Source: an uncultured Planococcus sp.
GTDB lineage: Bacteria > Bacillota > Bacilli > Bacillales_A > Planococcaceae
Direction: 5' to 3'
Assembly (NCBI GenBank): GCA_947502505.1
Contig: CANNAE010000002.1
Coordinates: 186,001-250,000 of the forward strand
DNA: 64,000 nt
Part shown: positions 52,791 to 61,684 of the stretch, in pieces
How positions within the stretch are numbered: the first letter of the stretch is position 1
Layout: every line of letters begins with the position of its first letter
The notes under the pieces: generated by a model
The model's input: only the letters and a program-made list of their open reading frames with translations
Database searches by the model: none
What the model was told of the DNA's origin: nothing
Made by a program: the position numbers and the translations under genes

Positions 52791-53486
52791 ATGGAAAATG
52801 TCAAAAGCACGTTCAAAGAAGTCGCATCTGCCATTCTTCCTGTCACGCTTGTCGTCGTCCTGCTCCAAGTCCTGATCATTCGCTTGCCGCTTGAAGCGCT
52901 GCTGCAATTCCTGGTTGGGGTCGTTTTTGTCGGTACCGGCTTTTTCCTGTTCCTGCTTGGCGTCAACGCTGGGCTTTTGCCGATCGGGGAATTGATCGGC
53001 AAGAAGCTGCCATTGACCCGAAAGCCGTGGCTGATCATCGCGACAGGTTTAGTGCTCGGGCTTGCCGTGACAATTGCCGAACCGGATGTCCGCGTATTAG
53101 CCAATCAAATCGAGGAAGTTTCAGGCGGAGATATTTCAAGAAACATCCTTATTTTATCCGTCTCGCTTGGCCTGGCGATTTTCGTCGGCTTGGCCATGGT
53201 CCGGACCCTTTTTAGCATTCCCATTCATTACATGCTGATTGGGGGATATGCCGCAGTGTTCCTGTTCTCATTTTTCGTTCCTGAGGGATTCATTCCGATT
53301 TCGTTCGATGCGGGAGGCGTCACCACCGGCCCGATGGCAGTGCCATTTATCTTGGCACTCGGCATCGGCGTCGCATCCGTCCTGCGCTCTGATAAACCGA
53401 GCAGCGGCGAAGGATTCGGCTTGATCGGGCTTGCCTCGATCGGGCCAATTCTCGCTGTCATGCTGCTGGGGGTGCTCTACAGGTGA
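52791..53486 (+). CDS. DUF1538 membrane protein, first copy
   Basis: The 231-residue protein has about six membrane helices and belongs to DUF1538. Repeated landmarks are LPVTLVVVLLQVL, VGTGFFLFLLGVNAGLLPIGELIGKKL, AVTIAEPDVRVLANQI and FDAGGVTTGPMAVPFILALGIGVAS. The AEPDVR and DxGGVTTGP motifs are polar patches inside the membrane, which suggests a transporter or channel. It overlaps the next gene (same family) by four bases (GTGA), so the two are presumably subunits of one complex. The RBS is AAAGGAGA. Transported substrate is unknown. Confidence 0.85.
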   Translation: MENVKSTFKEVASAILPVTLVVVLLQVLIIRLPLEALLQFLVGVVFVGTGFFLFLLGVNAGLLPIGELIGKKLPLTRKPWLIIATGLVLGLAVTIAEPDVRVLANQIEEVSGGDISRNILILSVSLGLAIFVGLAMVRTLFSIPIHYMLIGGYAAVFLFSFFVPEGFIPISFDAGGVTTGPMAVPFILALGIGVASVLRSDKPSSGEGFGLIGLASIGPILAVMLLGVLYR

Positions 53487-54226
53487 ATGTGCATATTTTT
53501 CAAGGTTTCGGGGAGATCCTCATTGAAGTCAGCTTGGCGCTCCTCCCGCTTGTCATCTTCTTTAGCGTATTTCAATTGTTCATGCTTAAATTGCCAAAAG
53601 AACGGGTGCTGCAAACCGGGCTCGGCTTCCTTTTAACATTTTTCGGATTGGCCTTTTTCTTGCAAGGCGTCCATATCGGCTTCATGCCCTTTGGCGAATT
53701 AATGGGGGCGGCACTTGGCGATTGGGAATATCGCTGGGCCATCATCCCGATCGGGTTCGTGCTCGGCTTTGTGGCGACATTTGCCGAACCGGCTGTGCGC
53801 ATCATGAATGAGGAAGTCGACCGCGAAACCGGCGGGTACATCTCATCGAAAATCATGCTTTATACCTTATCAACAGGAGTCGGCCTATCCATCGCCCTAT
53901 CGATGGTACGGATTTTGACAGGCTGGTCGATCTGGTATTTCATCTTGCCGGGGTATATTCTCGCCATGATTCTGATTTTCTTCTCCACCCGCACATTTAT
54001 CGCGATTGCTTTTGACTCAGGCGGCGTCGCCACTGGGCCGATGACGGTCACATTCATCGTCTCGGTGGCAGTTGGCATCGCTTCGGTCACAGAAGGGCGG
54101 GATCCGCTTGTCGATGGCTTCGGGATGATTGCGCTTGTGGCTTTGACGCCGATTATCGCCGTACTGGTGGTCGGCTTACTCTTTAACCGAAAGGCAGGGA
54201 ATCCAAACCATGAATCTGAATCATAG
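53483..54226 (+). CDS. DUF1538 membrane protein, second copy
   Basis: This 247-residue protein is paralogous to the previous gene: VHIGFMPFGELMG, ATFAEPAVRIMNEEV and FDSGGVATGPMTVTFIVSVAVGIAS align with the first copy's motifs. Many DUF1538 proteins are a single chain with both halves fused; here the halves are separate but translationally coupled through a GTG start inside the preceding stop. Its 3' end overlaps the P-II-like gene by 17 bases. The paired inverted halves suggest a pseudo-symmetric pore. Confidence 0.85.
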   Translation: MNVHIFQGFGEILIEVSLALLPLVIFFSVFQLFMLKLPKERVLQTGLGFLLTFFGLAFFLQGVHIGFMPFGELMGAALGDWEYRWAIIPIGFVLGFVATFAEPAVRIMNEEVDRETGGYISSKIMLYTLSTGVGLSIALSMVRILTGWSIWYFILPGYILAMILIFFSTRTFIAIAFDSGGVATGPMTVTFIVSVAVGIASVTEGRDPLVDGFGMIALVALTPIIAVLVVGLLFNRKAGNPNHESES

Positions 54227-54899
54227 ACTGATGATCGCCATCGTAAAACGCGGTGCTTCAAGAGACGTCATCGCAGCGGCCAAAGAAGCCGGCGCGGACG
54301 GCGCGACGGTCCTGTACGCGGAAGGGATTGGGAGAAATGAAAAACCTACATTTCTCGGGCTGCCCGCGACGCACGAAAAAGATGTCGTCTTTATTGCTGT
54401 CGATGGCGAAATCGAAATGGCCGTCGCCGAAGCGATCAGCCACGCCGGAAAATTGGGGAAATCCGGTTACGGCCTCGGCTTCACTGTCCATTTGAGCCAA
54501 TTGCTCGGGGTGCCCCATCTCAACGACCGGGAAGATGATCGAAAAAAGAAGCGAGGAGTGGAACTGATGCCAGAACCGAAAGATTTTCAATTGATCGTAA
54601 CCATTGTCAATTCCGGGGATTCCGGACAAGTCGTCAAAGCGGCCGCCAAAGCCGGGGCTGAAGGCGGAACCATCCTAGAAGGGCGCGGCACCGGAGTCAA
54701 TGAACAGAAAAAGTTCATGAACTTTACGATCGATCCGGAAAAAGACGTCGTCCTGACATTAGTGCCAGCGATATTTGCGGAGAAAGTTGTTGCGAGCATC
54801 GAGCAGGCAGTCGACCTCGACGCTCCCGGAAAAGGCATCGCTTTCCTGATCGATGTGGAAAACGTCTTCGGGGTCAATCACTCCTCTTTGAATCCATAA
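54210..54899 (+). CDS. Tandem P-II-family signalling protein
   Basis: The 229-residue protein consists of two P-II-like lobes in one chain: residues 6-105 (LMIAIVKRGASRDVIAAAKEAGADGATVLYAEGIG) and 126-227 (LIVTIVNSGDSGQVVKAAAKAGAEGGTILEGRGTG). Standard P-II proteins are about 112 residues and trimeric, so a fused dimer is unusual. Each lobe keeps the KAAGAxGGTIL-type core and a D(K/E)DVV strand; the T-loop region appears shortened (GRNEKPTFLGLPATHEK and GVNEQKKFMNFTIDPEK). P-II proteins bind ATP/ADP and 2-oxoglutarate or other small effectors and gate membrane transporters, so control of the DUF1538 pair is the natural inference. Confidence 0.85.
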   Translation: MNLNHRLMIAIVKRGASRDVIAAAKEAGADGATVLYAEGIGRNEKPTFLGLPATHEKDVVFIAVDGEIEMAVAEAISHAGKLGKSGYGLGFTVHLSQLLGVPHLNDREDDRKKKRGVELMPEPKDFQLIVTIVNSGDSGQVVKAAAKAGAEGGTILEGRGTGVNEQKKFMNFTIDPEKDVVLTLVPAIFAEKVVASIEQAVDLDAPGKGIAFLIDVENVFGVNHSSLNP

Positions 54900-54933
54900 A
54901 AAAAGCCGGTGAGTTCAATACTCACCGGTTTTT
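54898..54933. terminator. Bidirectional terminator between the P-II and catalase genes
   Basis: The stem CCGGTGAG (54906-54913)/CTCACCGG (54921-54928) lies between A and T runs and two converging genes. Confidence 0.9.
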
Positions 54934-54937
54934 CTAA

Positions 54938-56566
54938 TTAATATCGTTCTGCTTCGTGCCCTTTGGAACTTGCGGCTTGTGCGACTTTATTCGCTGCCGG
55001 TTTTCCGTAAAGCTTCGATTCAGCGGATTCGCTGTCTTTCATTTCTTTCATTTTCTTCACTTTCATATCGATGTTTTCACGTACGCGACGGCCATAGTCT
55101 TCATCGGCCTGCGTAAAGTGATGCACCATCTCTTCCTGGATGCGCGGGTCAGAGGCTGATAGCGCATCGCCGAGATTATTGATCAACTCTTCGCGCTCCC
55201 AATCCTCGAAGCTGCGATACGTTTCGCCGGCCTGGCCGTAATTATTTGTACGGTCGATTGGTGCTTTGGTCAATTTGCCGTGGTATTCCGGCTCGTAATC
55301 CGGCGTATTCGGGCGGTCCGCTTCCTTAAATCCGCCAAGTACAGACGGCTCATAATTGACATGCGGATTTTTCGCATTTTCGCCGCGCGGCACATCCATC
55401 GCCCCGCCGTATTGATTGGTCGCTACGCGTTTTCTTGGCGCGTTGACCGGCAGTTTGAGATAGTTTGCCCCGATACGGTAACGCTGCGTATCGGAATAAG
55501 AGAACGTACGGCCAATAAGCATTTTATCATCCGAGAAGTCCATGCCGTCGACAAGGACGCCCGTACCAAATGCGGCTTGCTCGATTTCTGCATGATAATT
55601 TTCAGGATTGCGGTTCAAGACCATTTTGCCGACTGGCAAGAACGGGAATTTATCCATCGGCCATAGCTTCGTATCATCAAATGGGTCAAAATCGAGTTCG
55701 GCATGTTCGTCATCGCTCATGATCTGCACAAACAGCTCCCACTCAGGATAATCGCCGTTTTCGATCGATTCGTAGAGGTCTTCCGTCGCGTGCCCGACGT
55801 TTTTCGCCTGGATCTCGTCAGCTTCGGCCTGTGTCAAATTGCGGATGCCTTGTTTTGGCTCCCAGTGATATTTGACAAGGACACCTTCGCCTTTATCGTT
55901 GACCCATTTATACGTATTGACGCCAGAGCCTTGCATATGGCGGTAGGTTGCCGGAATGCCCCATGGCGAGAACAGGAATGTAATCATATGGGTCGCTTCC
56001 GGGGAGCGGGCGACAAAGTCGAACATCCGCTCCGGATCCGGCACATTGGATACCGGGTCGTTTTTGAAAGCATGGATCATGTCAGGGAATTTCATCGCGT
56101 CGCGGATAAAGAAAATCTTTAAGTTATTCCCGACGAGGTCCCAGTTGCCGTCTTCTGTATACATCTTCACGGCAAAACCACGAGGGTCGCGTGCCGTTTC
56201 AGGAGAGTGGCGGGATCCTGCCACTGTGGAAAAGCGTACAAGCAATGGCGTTTGTTTGCCTTTGCCTGAAAATACTTTAGCGCGTGTATATTTTTCAACC
56301 GGCTCATCGCCGACTGTTCCATAAGTCTCAAAATAGCCGAATGCCCCAGCACCGCGTGCATGGACGATGCGTTCCGGTATTTCTTCACGGTCAAAATGAG
56401 AGATCTTTTCGATGAAGTTATAGTTTTCAAGAGTCGCCGGCCCGCGATTTCCGACAGTGCGCATATTCTGGTTGTCTTTTACCGGGTGCCCTTGGCGGTT
56501 CGTCAAAGTTTCTTCGTTTTCACCTTCAGACATATTGTTCTTCAGCTCTTCATTATGGTCCTTCAT
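54938..56566 (-). CDS. katA: Heme catalase
   Basis: The 542-residue monofunctional catalase has the distal His69 in [18 protein letters not shown], the distal Asn in [14 protein letters not shown] and the proximal heme Tyr in [14 protein letters not shown]. It dismutates hydrogen peroxide to water and oxygen in the cytoplasm. The size (about 58-60 kDa) fits small-subunit catalases such as Bacillus KatA; the C-terminal 60 residues are an extended charged tail. AAGGAGG precedes ATG 56566. I saw no clear PerR box upstream. Confidence 0.96.
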   Translation of the reverse strand: MKDHNEELKNNMSEGENEETLTNRQGHPVKDNQNMRTVGNRGPATLENYNFIEKISHFDREEIPERIVHARGAGAFGYFETYGTVGDEPVEKYTRAKVFSGKGKQTPLLVRFSTVAGSRHSPETARDPRGFAVKMYTEDGNWDLVGNNLKIFFIRDAMKFPDMIHAFKNDPVSNVPDPERMFDFVARSPEATHMITFLFSPWGIPATYRHMQGSGVNTYKWVNDKGEGVLVKYHWEPKQGIRNLTQAEADEIQAKNVGHATEDLYESIENGDYPEWELFVQIMSDDEHAELDFDPFDDTKLWPMDKFPFLPVGKMVLNRNPENYHAEIEQAAFGTGVLVDGMDFSDDKMLIGRTFSYSDTQRYRIGANYLKLPVNAPRKRVATNQYGGAMDVPRGENAKNPHVNYEPSVLGGFKEADRPNTPDYEPEYHGKLTKAPIDRTNNYGQAGETYRSFEDWEREELINNLGDALSASDPRIQEEMVHHFTQADEDYGRRVRENIDMKVKKMKEMKDSESAESKLYGKPAANKVAQAASSKGHEAERY

Positions 56567-56783
56567 GAGAATCCTCCTTCATTTTAATGCCATCATTTTC
56601 TTGTTCCCACACCTGCTTTCAAATAAACCTTTTTCTCTGTCAACTCCTCCCTTTGGCGCACGTTTGTTCTCCCCCGGAATCCTTATTTACTATTTACAAC
56701 CCCCTCCTCTTCCTTGGAATAGACAAATCTCGCTGGATATGGAAAACTAGAATGGAATCGACTAACAGAAAGCAGGGCTGGAA

Positions 56784-57971
56784 ATGAGCGTTACCTTGAA
56801 AGAGAAAGGGAGATGGGACCCTTTGAAAGTTTTTTTGAAAGTATCAGCAGCCTTTGTTCTCTCCCGGTTTTACCGAAACGCAAAAGGCCCGAAAATCGCC
56901 TTGGTGGGAGGAAATCTCGGAGAAAAATATGAAGACAATGCTTCTGTTTTCCATAAATATTTGGTCAATAACCACGCAGGCCAAGTCATGGCTTATTGGA
57001 TGTACGATCCGGCGACCGACTATGCGAAAAACGGGCGCGTTCCAAACGCCGTCCCACTTGGCAGCTTCCGCAATTACTTGCTGTTTTTCCGCGCTGATTA
57101 CACATTCCACGGGCATTCCTTGCTTTACGATATCGTGCCATCAGCCGACAAATTCTTGAATTTGAACCGCCGGACGATCATCACGCATGTCAGCCACGGC
57201 ATCGAAGGATTTAAGAAAATCCTCATCCAGAAAGAAGATGTGCCGCTCCTCAAGCGGACGGATTATTTCAATTGCGCTTCACGTTATGAATACGAATTGA
57301 AACGCGATAAATGGAAGATCCCCGAAGAAAAACTCGTCATTACCGGATTCCCCCGTTTTGACCGTTACTTGCCAAACCAGCCGCCAAAAGAAATGAAACG
57401 CATCCTCATGATGATGACTTGGCGTGAATGGCTGTTCGATCTGTCAAAGGAAGAATTTCTCGAAAGCAATTACTTCCGCAGCACAATCGGCTTATTGGAA
57501 CACGAGGGGATTCGCGAACTGCTGAAGTCCAACGGCATCCACCTTCAAATCGCGCTCCATCCATTCATGAAACGTTTTGAAGAACATTTCTTTCCGCTTG
57601 CTGACCAGGATTACGGCATCGAGTTCCTGGATTTCAACCATGCCTCCATTGAGCGCTCGATTGAAGAAAACGATATGCTTTTGACGGACATCACCAGCGT
57701 TTCTTGGGACTTCCTGTATTTGAATAAACCGATCATTTTCTTCATGTTCGACCAACAGGAATACACGGAAAGACGCGGCTCCTACCTCGACCTCGATAAA
57801 GATTTATACGGCTATAAATCATCGACAGTGGAAGATGTCTATCAAACGCTGTCTTATATGCTCGAAAACAATATCACGCATAACGAATGGTACGGAAAAG
57901 CCGATGAGTTTATCGATTATTTCGACCAGGACAATTGCAAGCGCCTGGCACAACGCGTGATGGGCGTCTGA
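56784..57971 (+). CDS. CDP-glycerol glycerophosphotransferase-like protein
   Basis: The 395-residue protein resembles the TagB/TagF family that transfers glycerol-phosphate units from CDP-glycerol during wall teichoic acid synthesis. Family pieces are IITHVSHGIEGFKK (the conserved HG segment, about residues 132-145), ITGFPRFDRYL, LQIALHPFM, and the phosphate-binding DMLLTDITSVSWDFLYLNKPIIFF (about 299-322). Only one such gene is present, with no CDP-glycerol synthase (tagD) nearby, so it may modify another glycan or lipid. The RBS (GGGCTGGA) is weak. The parS-like site begins two bases after its stop. Confidence 0.85.
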   Translation: MSVTLKEKGRWDPLKVFLKVSAAFVLSRFYRNAKGPKIALVGGNLGEKYEDNASVFHKYLVNNHAGQVMAYWMYDPATDYAKNGRVPNAVPLGSFRNYLLFFRADYTFHGHSLLYDIVPSADKFLNLNRRTIITHVSHGIEGFKKILIQKEDVPLLKRTDYFNCASRYEYELKRDKWKIPEEKLVITGFPRFDRYLPNQPPKEMKRILMMMTWREWLFDLSKEEFLESNYFRSTIGLLEHEGIRELLKSNGIHLQIALHPFMKRFEEHFFPLADQDYGIEFLDFNHASIERSIEENDMLLTDITSVSWDFLYLNKPIIFFMFDQQEYTERRGSYLDLDKDLYGYKSSTVEDVYQTLSYMLENNITHNEWYGKADEFIDYFDQDNCKRLAQRVMGV

Positions 57972-57972
57972 A

Positions 57973-57988
57973 TGTTTCACGTGGAACT
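57973..57988. promoter_or_regulatory. parS-like ParB (Spo0J) binding site
   Basis: The minus strand reads AGTTCCACGTGAAACA, which differs from the Bacillus parS consensus TGTTNCACGTGAAACA only at the first base (15 of 16). It starts immediately after a gene and just before the inverted-repeat element at 58007. Confidence 0.7.
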
Positions 57989-58006
57989 CTATTTTGAGAC
58001 AAAAAA

Positions 58007-58304
58007 CCGGGGCTGTCCCAAAAGGTCACGAAAAGTGACTTTTAGGGGCAGTCCCTTTGCGTCTTCTAAAGAACGGGCTGATGTCCATTTCGACGGACGC
58101 TTTCCGCGGGCACGGCCTTAGCCGCTTCCCTCGCTTCGCTCAGTCCAGGGTCTTCGGCTCGCGCTGCTCCCGCTGGAGTCGCCGTCTCCATTCCCATCAG
58201 CCAGCTACTTTCAGGGGCCTCACCGATAAATGAAAAACAGATGGAGAAAAAGAATTTCTTTTCCTCCATCTGTTTTATTTTAGGGACTTATGGGACAGCC
58301 CCGG
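58007..58304. repeat. 298-bp intergenic element with 14-bp perfect inverted ends
   Basis: CCGGGGCTGTCCCA (58007-58020) is exactly inverted at 58291-58304, with partial pairing further in. Inside are a GC-rich imperfect dyad (58092-58186, GACGG ... CCGTC with CCGCGGG and CCCGC blocks) and a hairpin AACAGATGGAG/CTCCATCTGTT (58236-58275). Similar GC-rich dyads recur in intergenic regions of Bacillales genomes. No transposase is encoded; a non-autonomous mobile element or REP-like repeat are the options. Confidence 0.75.
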
Positions 58305-58342
58305 TTTGTTTTATTGAAAAATGAATTGCATGAATAATTCTC

Positions 58343-59107
58343 TTAAGGCAATGACTCATTCAATTGCAATTCCACCGGGCAATGGTCGGAGCCATATACA
58401 TCTGTGTGGATCGATGCGCTCTTCATTCGCGTGGCGAGACGGTTCGATGCGATGAAATAATCGATGCGCCAGCCGACGTTCTTCTCGCGGCAATTGGAAC
58501 GATAAGACCACCATGAATAATGACCGCCCTCTTCCGAGTGAAAATGGCGGAACGTATCCACAAAACCGCTGTCGAGAAAATCATTGATCTTGCCGCGTTC
58601 TTCCGGTGTGAAGCCAGAGTTCTTTTTATTGGCTTTCGGATTTTTCAAATCAATTTCCTGATGCGCGACATTCAAATCCCCGCATAAAATGACCGGTTTT
58701 TCGAGGTCCAATTGCTGGAGGTAGGAAAGCAGTTTGTCTTCCCACAACAGGCGATACGACAAGCGCAAAAGCCCATGCTGGGAGTTGGGCGTATAGCTAT
58801 TGACCAAGTAAAAATCAGCAAACTCCAAGGTGATGAGCCGGCCTTCTGAATCGTGTTCCTCAAGGCCTACCCCGTACTGTACACTCAAGGGGCGCTGCTT
58901 AGTGAAGACAGCGGTTCCTGAATAGCCTTTCTTCTCTGCATAATTCCAATATGTATGGTAATCCGGAAGTTCCAAATCAATTTGGCCTTCCTGCAATTTG
59001 ATCTCCTGAAGACACAGGATATCAGCATCCACCGCTTCAAAGAACTCCATGAAGCCTTTTTTCATTACGGCCCGCAGGCCATTTACATTCCACGATACCA
59101 ATTTCAT
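58343..59107 (-). CDS. exoA: Exodeoxyribonuclease III (ExoA)
   Basis: The 254-residue exonuclease/AP endonuclease belongs to the EEP phosphatase superfamily. Conserved catalytic pieces are LVSWNVNGLRA at the N-terminus, LCLQEIK (metal-binding Glu), VNSYTPNSQ, LCGDLNVAH, GWRIDYF and the terminal GSDHCPV (catalytic His). It repairs abasic sites and 3' blocking groups in DNA. ATG 59107 is preferred over 59116 because GCGAGTG lies six bases before it. It is a single gene. Confidence 0.94.
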   Translation of the reverse strand: MKLVSWNVNGLRAVMKKGFMEFFEAVDADILCLQEIKLQEGQIDLELPDYHTYWNYAEKKGYSGTAVFTKQRPLSVQYGVGLEEHDSEGRLITLEFADFYLVNSYTPNSQHGLLRLSYRLLWEDKLLSYLQQLDLEKPVILCGDLNVAHQEIDLKNPKANKKNSGFTPEERGKINDFLDSGFVDTFRHFHSEEGGHYSWWSYRSNCREKNVGWRIDYFIASNRLATRMKSASIHTDVYGSDHCPVELQLNESLP

Positions 59108-59281
59108 GCCATTCACTCGCTTTCTTTCATCAGTGTAGCGGAATCAAGCCATTGCCTCAAACGCGAAGTTCTCGATTTGTTCTCTCTCCTATTGTAAAAT
59201 TTCAGCAAATATTCAGTCAAAAACGCCTTTTTTTGGAGTCTGTCTTGTACAATAGACTTAATAAAAAGGAGGCTTTTGGCT

Positions 59282-60559
59282 ATGGCGAAGTTTACGAAAC
59301 CGGAAAAAAGCTGGGCGCTATACGATTGGGGCAATTCCGCTTATTCCATCATCATCACGACGGCAGTATTTCCGCTTTTCTATAAAGCAGCCGCAACAGA
59401 TGCCGGTGTGGAGCTTGCCGATTCTACCGCTTACTTAAGCTATACTATCGCTATTTTCACCTTTATCTTGGCCATGCTCGGCCCATTGCTCGGCACCATC
59501 GCCGATTATGAGGGAATGAAAAAGAAATTCTTCACGGCGTTTTTCCTGCTCGGTACCATTTCAACGGCGATGCTCGCCTTCGTGCCGGAAGGCCAGTGGC
59601 TATGGCTCCTGATCTGCTACGTCTTCGCCGCCCTCGGAGCAACGGGTGCGAACCTCTTCTATGACGCTTTTATCGTCGACATCACGACTGAAAAGCGCAT
59701 GAACCGCGTTTCCGCATTCGGTTATGGGCTTGGCTATATCGGTTCGACCATTCCGTTTGCGCTTGCTATCCTAATCATCTTGCTTGCCCAGAACGAAGTG
59801 TTGCCGCTGTCCGTAACAAATGCCAGCCGGCTTGCGTTCTTGATTACCGCTGTTTGGTGGGCCCTCTTTTCGATCCCGCTATTCCGCCATGTCAAACAGC
59901 ACCATTTCATCAAACGTGAAGCGAGCCCGGTGGCGCAAAGCTTCCGCCGTCTCAATAAGACCATCCGGGAAATTCGGCAGTACCGCGCCCTATTCTTATT
60001 CCTGATTGCTTATTTTTTCTATATTGACGGCGTCGGCACCATCATTTCATTATCCACTGCCTACGGGACCGACCTTGGCTTGAGCGCAACCAGCTTGCTG
60101 ATTGTCTTGTTCGCAACGCAAGTCGTGGCTGCCCCTTTTGCCATTCTCTACGGCAAGCTATCGGATCGCTTTACCGGAAAGAAAATGCTTTATGTCGGCA
60201 TTTGTGTCTATATTATCGTGTGCGTCTATGCCGTCTTTATCGAAACCATCATGGATTTTTGGATACTGGCCATGCTCGTCGCTACGAGCCAAGGCGGCAT
60301 CCAAGCCTTGAGCCGTTCTTATTTCGGCAAGCTGGTGCCTAAGCAAAATGCCAATGAGTTTTTCGGATTCTACAATATTTTTGGCAAGTTCGCCGCCATC
60401 ACCGGCCCTTTACTCGTCGGGGTCACTTCCCAAATTACCGGAAACTCCAGTTTAGGCGTTTTAAGCTTGGTGGTACTCTTTATCATCGGCTTAACTGTCC
60501 TGGTCTTCGTCCCGGAACCCACACCACATGAGCCGGTCGATGAAGTCGCAGCTGAATAA
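59282..60559 (+). CDS. MFS transporter of the UMF1/Atg22-like family
   Basis: The 425-residue protein has about twelve membrane helices and the UMF1-family opening KSWALYDWGNSAYSIIITTAVFPLFYK (about residues 8-34) together with FYDAFIVDITTEKRMNRVSAFGYGLGYIGS and ATSQGGIQALSRSYFGKLVPKQNANEFFGFYNIFGKFAAI. Bacterial members are uncharacterised exporters or importers; yeast Atg22 exports amino acids from vacuoles. ATG 59282 follows AAAGGAGG by nine bases; an upstream TTG at 59276 is less likely. It ends at a strong terminator. Confidence 0.9.
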   Translation: MAKFTKPEKSWALYDWGNSAYSIIITTAVFPLFYKAAATDAGVELADSTAYLSYTIAIFTFILAMLGPLLGTIADYEGMKKKFFTAFFLLGTISTAMLAFVPEGQWLWLLICYVFAALGATGANLFYDAFIVDITTEKRMNRVSAFGYGLGYIGSTIPFALAILIILLAQNEVLPLSVTNASRLAFLITAVWWALFSIPLFRHVKQHHFIKREASPVAQSFRRLNKTIREIRQYRALFLFLIAYFFYIDGVGTIISLSTAYGTDLGLSATSLLIVLFATQVVAAPFAILYGKLSDRFTGKKMLYVGICVYIIVCVYAVFIETIMDFWILAMLVATSQGGIQALSRSYFGKLVPKQNANEFFGFYNIFGKFAAITGPLLVGVTSQITGNSSLGVLSLVVLFIIGLTVLVFVPEPTPHEPVDEVAAE

Positions 60560-60572
60560 TCCATTGCATACG

Positions 60573-60607
60573 AAAGGCCTCCCGCGTGATGCGGGAGGCC
60601 TTTTCAG
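60573..60607 (+). terminator. Terminator of the MFS gene, first of a near-identical pair
   Basis: The 13-bp stem AAAGGCCTCCCGC/GCGGGAGGCCTTT is followed by TTTT. Its sequence is repeated almost exactly at 60844-60874. Confidence 0.92.
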
Positions 60608-60843
60608 GCTGTCGAGAAAGGTAATAAGTCGTATTTTCCGAAGCTTATCGCACGACTCCGTGGGCTCGCGCCCAAGCCTCCTCAGTCGCTTTGCGCCTTG
60701 CGGGGTCTCGTTCGTCTCGCTGATCCACTGGAGTCGAGCGAACGCTTCTCCAAATACTAAGACATTTCGTTAATTTGTTCATTGTGGAATAGTGTCACAT
60801 TCTTTTTATTAATAGATGATTATAGACTTCTTCAACACTCTGG
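60608..60843. repeat. Intergenic repeat-like segment between two identical terminators
   Basis: The 236-bp segment holds a GC-rich imperfect dyad (about 60655-60745: GGGCTCGCGCCC, AAGCCTCC, GCTTTGCGCC, GGGGTCTCG, CTGGAGTCGAGCG). It is of the same general type as the dyad at 58092-58186. Its ends (CTGTCGAGAAAG, and CTTCTTCAACACTC) are weakly inverted. No gene is present. Confidence 0.6.
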
Positions 60844-60877
60844 AAAGGCCTCCCGCGTAATGCGGGAGGCCTTTTAT
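60844..60877 (-). terminator. Terminator of the YkuS-YtxH gene, second of the pair
   Basis: It has the same 13-bp stem as at 60573, with the loop GTAAT in place of GTGAT, and serves the minus-strand gene ending at 60884. Confidence 0.9.
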
Positions 60878-60883
60878 CAGTCA

Positions 60884-61642
60884 TTAGTTATTCTTTTTAG
60901 CGTCAGTTGGCTCGACTTTGATCTCGCCGTCTGAATTTTTGCCGAGGGATGATTCGCCAAATTCTACGACGTCCACGCCGCCGGCATCTTTCTCAGCTTT
61001 CTTGATTTCTTTTTCTACTTTCTTTTCAGCCTTTTCATGTTCTTTTTCGGCTTTTTCTTCTTTTTTCTCTTCTTTTTCTTCAGCTTTTTCTTGCTGCTTC
61101 GCTTCTTTTTCAATCGCTTTTTCTTGTTTCTTCAGTTCTTTTTCTTCTTTCTTCTCGTCGCGCTTTGTTTTCAATTCATCGGCTTTTTCTTTTGCCTGCT
61201 CGATGGATGTGTTCATCTTTTCACTGGAATCCGAAGTTTTCGCTTTCACTTGCTCCTGCAATTCCTTGCCGCTCTTAGGCGCGAGCAATAGGCCTGCTGC
61301 TGCGCCGATCAAAGCACCTGTCACAGCACCGGCAACGAAGCTTCCGCCGCCTCCGCCTGATTCTGAACCGTATTCCGGTGCCATTGGTGTCGGTGATTGG
61401 ATTTTGCCTTGGCGCACGAGGCGCTCTTCGACTTCTTCTACGATTTCAAACAATGTACGCCCTCTTGCTTCTACTAATGAGACGCTCATATGGAAATCCG
61501 TTAAGTCTTCCTGGTCACGGACGACCACTACGTCATAATCTGTCGCATCTGTTTTCTTTTCAAGCATTTCTGCGCGGTACCCTTTTTGTACTAGCGCGTC
61601 ACGTACGGATGTAAATGGATGTTCGACTGCAATTTTTACCAT
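60884..61642 (-). CDS. Fusion of UPF0180 (YkuS), YtxH and Lys/Glu-rich domains
   Basis: The 252-residue protein joins three parts. Residues 1-78 (VKIAVEHPFTSVRDALVQKGYRAEML ... EEVEERL) resemble UPF0180/YkuS. Residues 95-125 contain a Gly-rich hydrophobic YtxH segment (GAVTGALIGAAAGLLLAPKSGKE), likely a membrane anchor. Residues 130-225 are an extremely Lys/Glu/Ala-rich coiled coil. The combination suggests a stress-related membrane scaffold. GGAGTGGAC precedes ATG 61642, and a sigma-B-like promoter lies upstream. Function unknown. Confidence 0.82.
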   Translation of the reverse strand: MVKIAVEHPFTSVRDALVQKGYRAEMLEKKTDATDYDVVVVRDQEDLTDFHMSVSLVEARGRTLFEIVEEVEERLVRQGKIQSPTPMAPEYGSESGGGGGSFVAGAVTGALIGAAAGLLLAPKSGKELQEQVKAKTSDSSEKMNTSIEQAKEKADELKTKRDEKKEEKELKKQEKAIEKEAKQQEKAEEKEEKKEEKAEKEHEKAEKKVEKEIKKAEKDAGGVDVVEFGESSLGKNSDGEIKVEPTDAKKNN

Positions 61643-61684
61643 TCTGTGTCCACTCCTTTTTTTGAAAACTCTATGTTAAGTTGT

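Noticed and set aside
58066..58269. A 67-codon frame in the inverted-repeat element
   Set aside because: It lies within the GC-rich dyad, has no ribosome binding site and no known homologue that I recall.
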